NCBI GenBank assembly: GCA_027490555.1
Contig: JAIXXW010000181.1
Coordinates: 1-9,210, forward strand
Length of the DNA: 9,210 bases
From: Comamonadaceae bacterium
GTDB lineage: Bacteria; Pseudomonadota; Gammaproteobacteria; Burkholderiales; Burkholderiaceae_C
Reading direction: 5' to 3'
Part shown: positions 7,365 to 9,210 of the stretch, piece by piece
How positions within the stretch are numbered: position 1 is the first letter of the stretch
How the letters are laid out: the number at the start of each line of letters is the position of its first letter
Position numbers and translations under genes: made by a program
The notes under the pieces: generated by a model
The model's database searches: none
What the model was told of the DNA's origin: nothing
Seen by the model: the letters and a program-made list of their open reading frames with translations, nothing else

Positions 7365-8102
7365 TCAGTCCACCCAACTGGTGAAGTCCTGTGCACTCAC
7401 CCGGGTGGTCTGAAAGGTGTTGACCCGCGCCGATTCGTCGGCATAGCCCAGGGACATGCCGCAGACCACCATCTCGTTCTCGCCCGCCCCCACCAGCGGC
7501 AAGATGATGTTGGAAAAGCCGTTCCATGCCGCCTGCGGGCAGGTGTGCAGGCCACGCGAGCGGGCCGCGATCATCAGGGTCTGCAAAAACATGCCGTAGT
7601 CGAGCAGGCTGCCCCGGCCCATCACCTTGTCGATGGTGAAGATCAGGCCCACAGGTGCGTCAAAAAATCGGAAATTCCGCTGGTGCTGCGCATGCATCAT
7701 GGCCTTGTCGCCCTTGCCGATGCCCAGCACGCCGTACAGGCCAAAGCCACATTCACGGCGGCGGTCGATGTAGGGGCTGACCCATTTCTCGGGGTAGTAG
7801 TCGTAGGCCTCGGCATGGTCGGCGACCAAAGCGGGGTTGGCGCTGATGGCGTCGTGCGCGGCGCAGGCCTTGGCCACCAGCTCCTCGCGTTTGGCGCCTT
7901 GCAGCACATAGACCTTCCAGGGCTGGGTGTTGGTGCCACTGGGCGCGCGGGCGGCCAAATCCAGGATGTCTTGCAACAGTTGGCGGTCCACCGGCTTGGG
8001 CAAAAACGCACGGGCCGAGAAACGGCTCAGCACGGCGGCATCCACGCTGGCCGGGTCATTCACGCGGGTGCTGACCTGGGGTCCGAAGCTGGGCATGCTC
8101 AT
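7365..8102 (-). CDS. FMN-dependent nitroreductase family protein
   Basis: A 245-residue flavoenzyme of the nitroreductase fold, which uses FMN and NAD(P)H for two-electron reduction of nitro groups, quinones or related compounds; natural substrates are often unknown. Motifs: the FMN phosphate-binding SRFSARAF at 26-33, RAPSGTNTQPWKVYV at 52-66, the family block YYPEKWVSPYIDRRRECGFG at 102-121, and VVCGMSLGYAD at 212-222. Such proteins usually act as cytoplasmic homodimers. The ATG at 8102 is chosen because it overlaps the thioesterase stop as ATGA and has GGAG 8 bases upstream; the frame is open further up but that sequence belongs to the thioesterase gene. The fused permease start follows 25 bases after its stop. 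Similarity is to the PnbA/nitrobenzoate-reductase-like branch, judged by eye only. Confidence 0.92.
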   Translation of the reverse strand: MSMPSFGPQVSTRVNDPASVDAAVLSRFSARAFLPKPVDRQLLQDILDLAARAPSGTNTQPWKVYVLQGAKREELVAKACAAHDAISANPALVADHAEAYDYYPEKWVSPYIDRRRECGFGLYGVLGIGKGDKAMMHAQHQRNFRFFDAPVGLIFTIDKVMGRGSLLDYGMFLQTLMIAARSRGLHTCPQAAWNGFSNIILPLVGAGENEMVVCGMSLGYADESARVNTFQTTRVSAQDFTSWVD

Positions 8103-8563
8103 GTCAGTGTCTCCAAAAAGGTTTTCAGGGGGTTGGGCAGCGGGACGGGGCGACGGGTGGCGCGGTCCACGTACACATGCACGAAGTGGCCACGGGCAGC
8201 GCTCAGGTCTTGCCCTTGCGCAAACAGCCCCACTTCGTAGCGCACGCTGGACGTTCCCAGCTTGGCCACCCGGATCCCGGCTTCGATGGTTTGGGGAAAC
8301 GCCAGCGGCGAGAAGTAAAAACATTGGGTTTCCACCACCAGACCGATGGTGGCGCCCGCGTGGATGTCCAGCACGCCCTGCTCGATCAGGGTGGCATTCA
8401 CAGCGGTGTCAAACCAGCTGTAGTACACCACGTTGTTGACATGGCCATACACATCGTTGTCCATCCAGCGCGTGCTGATCGGACGAAAAACCTTGTAGCT
8501 GCTGCGCGCATCAGCTTGGGGTTTGGCGGGGGCCTCGGCGGAGGAAGTGACGGGCGTGTTCAT
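8099..8563 (-). CDS. Acyl-CoA thioesterase, 4HBT hotdog-fold family
   Basis: A 154-residue single hotdog-domain protein expected to hydrolyse acyl-CoA thioesters in the cytoplasm. The hallmark motif RWMDNDVYGHVNNVVYYSW covers 32-50, with Asp37 at the likely catalytic position of the 4-hydroxybenzoyl-CoA thioesterase family, followed by the strand VETQCFYFSPLAF (77-89). The first 20 residues (Ala/Pro/Ser-rich) look disordered and precede the domain. The ATG at 8563 overlaps the stop of the hydrolase gene as ATGA, and the stop at 8099 overlaps the nitroreductase start in the same way, so all three are probably translated together. The acyl chain it acts on cannot be told from the sequence. Confidence 0.9.
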   Translation of the reverse strand: MNTPVTSSAEAPAKPQADARSSYKVFRPISTRWMDNDVYGHVNNVVYYSWFDTAVNATLIEQGVLDIHAGATIGLVVETQCFYFSPLAFPQTIEAGIRVAKLGTSSVRYEVGLFAQGQDLSAARGHFVHVYVDRATRRPVPLPNPLKTFLETLT

Positions 8564-9210
8564 CGGCCGAGATTGTGCCAGCGTTGCCAATAGCCCAGGG
8601 CCACGCTCCAGGTCTGCAGTTGCACCTGCACCGTGGTCTCGATGTCGTGGCCATAGCCGCCGCCCATGCACAGCACCACCGGCAGCCTGCGTTGCCAGGC
8701 CCAGTCCATCACCACCCTGTCCCGGGCCTGCATGCCGTCCTGGCTGAGCTTGAGCCGACCCAGCCGGTCCCCTTCGTGCGGATCGGCGCCGGCCAGGTAG
8801 ATCAACAGCTGCGGATCAAAACGGTCCTGCAGGGTTTGCAGGGCCTGGTGCAAGGCGGCCAGATAAGGCTCGTCGGTGCAGCCATCGGGCAGGCCCACGT
8901 CCAGATCGCTGGGCTCCTTGCGAAATGGGAAATTCTTCTCGCCATGCAGGGACAAGGTGAACACACTGGGGTCTTTGGCAAAAATGTGCGCTGTGCCATT
9001 GCCCTGGTGCACGTCCAGGTCGATGACCGCCACCCGCAAGGCTTGCCGGTGGTGGCGCCAGGCCTCGGCCTGCATCAGCCTGGCGGTGACGGCAATGTCA
9101 TTGAAGACACAAAAGCCACCGCCTTTGTGGGCATAAGCATGGTGGGTGCCGCCGGCCAGGTTGCCCGCCACGCCCTGGGTCAGTGCATCCCGGGCTGCCG
9201 CCACGGTGGC
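8560..9210 (-). CDS. Histone deacetylase family protein, C-terminal part (start lies beyond the right edge)
   Basis: 216 residues are visible; the frame is open to the window edge, so the N-terminal part (perhaps 80-100 residues, judging from usual family length near 300) is missing. Numbering from the first visible codon, the motifs in order are: the tandem catalytic histidines in AGGTHHAY (19-26), GGGFCVFND (30-38), the zinc ligands Asp66 and His68 in DLDVHQGNGT (64-73), the third zinc ligand Asp143 in AGADPHEGD (140-148), and the active-site Tyr186 in MGGGYGHD. All key residues of the zinc-dependent arginase/deacetylase fold are present, so it should be an active amide hydrolase. Bacterial members deacetylate small molecules such as acetylpolyamines, or proteins; which applies here is unknown. 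The stop overlaps the thioesterase start as ATGA. Confidence 0.92.
   Translation of the reverse strand, partial: ATVAAARDALTQGVAGNLAGGTHHAYAHKGGGFCVFNDIAVTARLMQAEAWRHHRQALRVAVIDLDVHQGNGTAHIFAKDPSVFTLSLHGEKNFPFRKEPSDLDVGLPDGCTDEPYLAALHQALQTLQDRFDPQLLIYLAGADPHEGDRLGRLKLSQDGMQARDRVVMDWAWQRRLPVVLCMGGGYGHDIETTVQVQLQTWSVALGYWQRWHNLGR

Noticed and set aside
5513..7384. A 623-codon plus-strand open frame opposite the fused permease
   Set aside because: It is rich in Gln, His and Arg with no domain or hydrophobic core, the usual antisense shadow of a GC-rich gene; the minus strand carries clear permease motifs.
1..9210. A new defence, mobile or RNA-based system
   Set aside because: All ten genes belong to known metabolic, transport or DNA-maintenance families; no direct repeats, array, integrase, transposase or toxin-antitoxin pair was seen, and no gap is long enough for an unseen gene of note.

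Overview
The window is a gene-dense, GC-rich bacterial segment with every recognisable gene on the minus strand, so transcription runs from high to low coordinates. Protein character, the compact layout and the gene content suggest a betaproteobacterium of the Burkholderiales, most likely Comamonadaceae. That placement is a judgement from the look of the proteins, not from a search. I found no mobile element, CRISPR array, tRNA or rRNA.

In transcription order the genes are: (1) the C-terminal part of a histone-deacetylase-family hydrolase, running off the right edge; (2) a hotdog-fold acyl-CoA thioesterase; (3) an FMN nitroreductase; (4) a single polypeptide that joins a LivH-type and a LivM-type ABC permease; (5) and (6) LivG-type and LivF-type ATPases; (7) nicotinate phosphoribosyltransferase PncB; (8) a secondary carrier of the NhaD/CitMHS_2 type; (9) a D-2-hydroxyacid dehydrogenase of the glyoxylate/hydroxypyruvate reductase type; (10) the N-terminus of the DNA recombination protein RmuC, running off the left edge.

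Five of the nine junctions are exact ATGA stop/start overlaps. One more is a 14-base overlap and one a gap of about 25 bases. The only clear breaks are 86 bases before pncB and 56 bases before the carrier gene. The simplest reading is three translationally coupled blocks: hydrolase, thioesterase, nitroreductase and transporter; then pncB alone; then carrier, dehydrogenase and rmuC. They may be read as one long operon or from internal promoters.

The transporter is a branched-chain-amino-acid (HAAT) type ABC importer core with no substrate-binding protein in the window, so its substrate cannot be told from sequence. The rest is ordinary metabolism: NAD salvage by PncB, ion or organic-acid transport, 2-ketoacid reduction and DNA maintenance. 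I see no convincing new defence or mobile system. The most unusual points are the LivH-LivM fusion, a run of eight G near its 3' end that could join it to LivG by a -1 slip, the short LivF, and the tight coupling of three unrelated small enzymes to the transporter.
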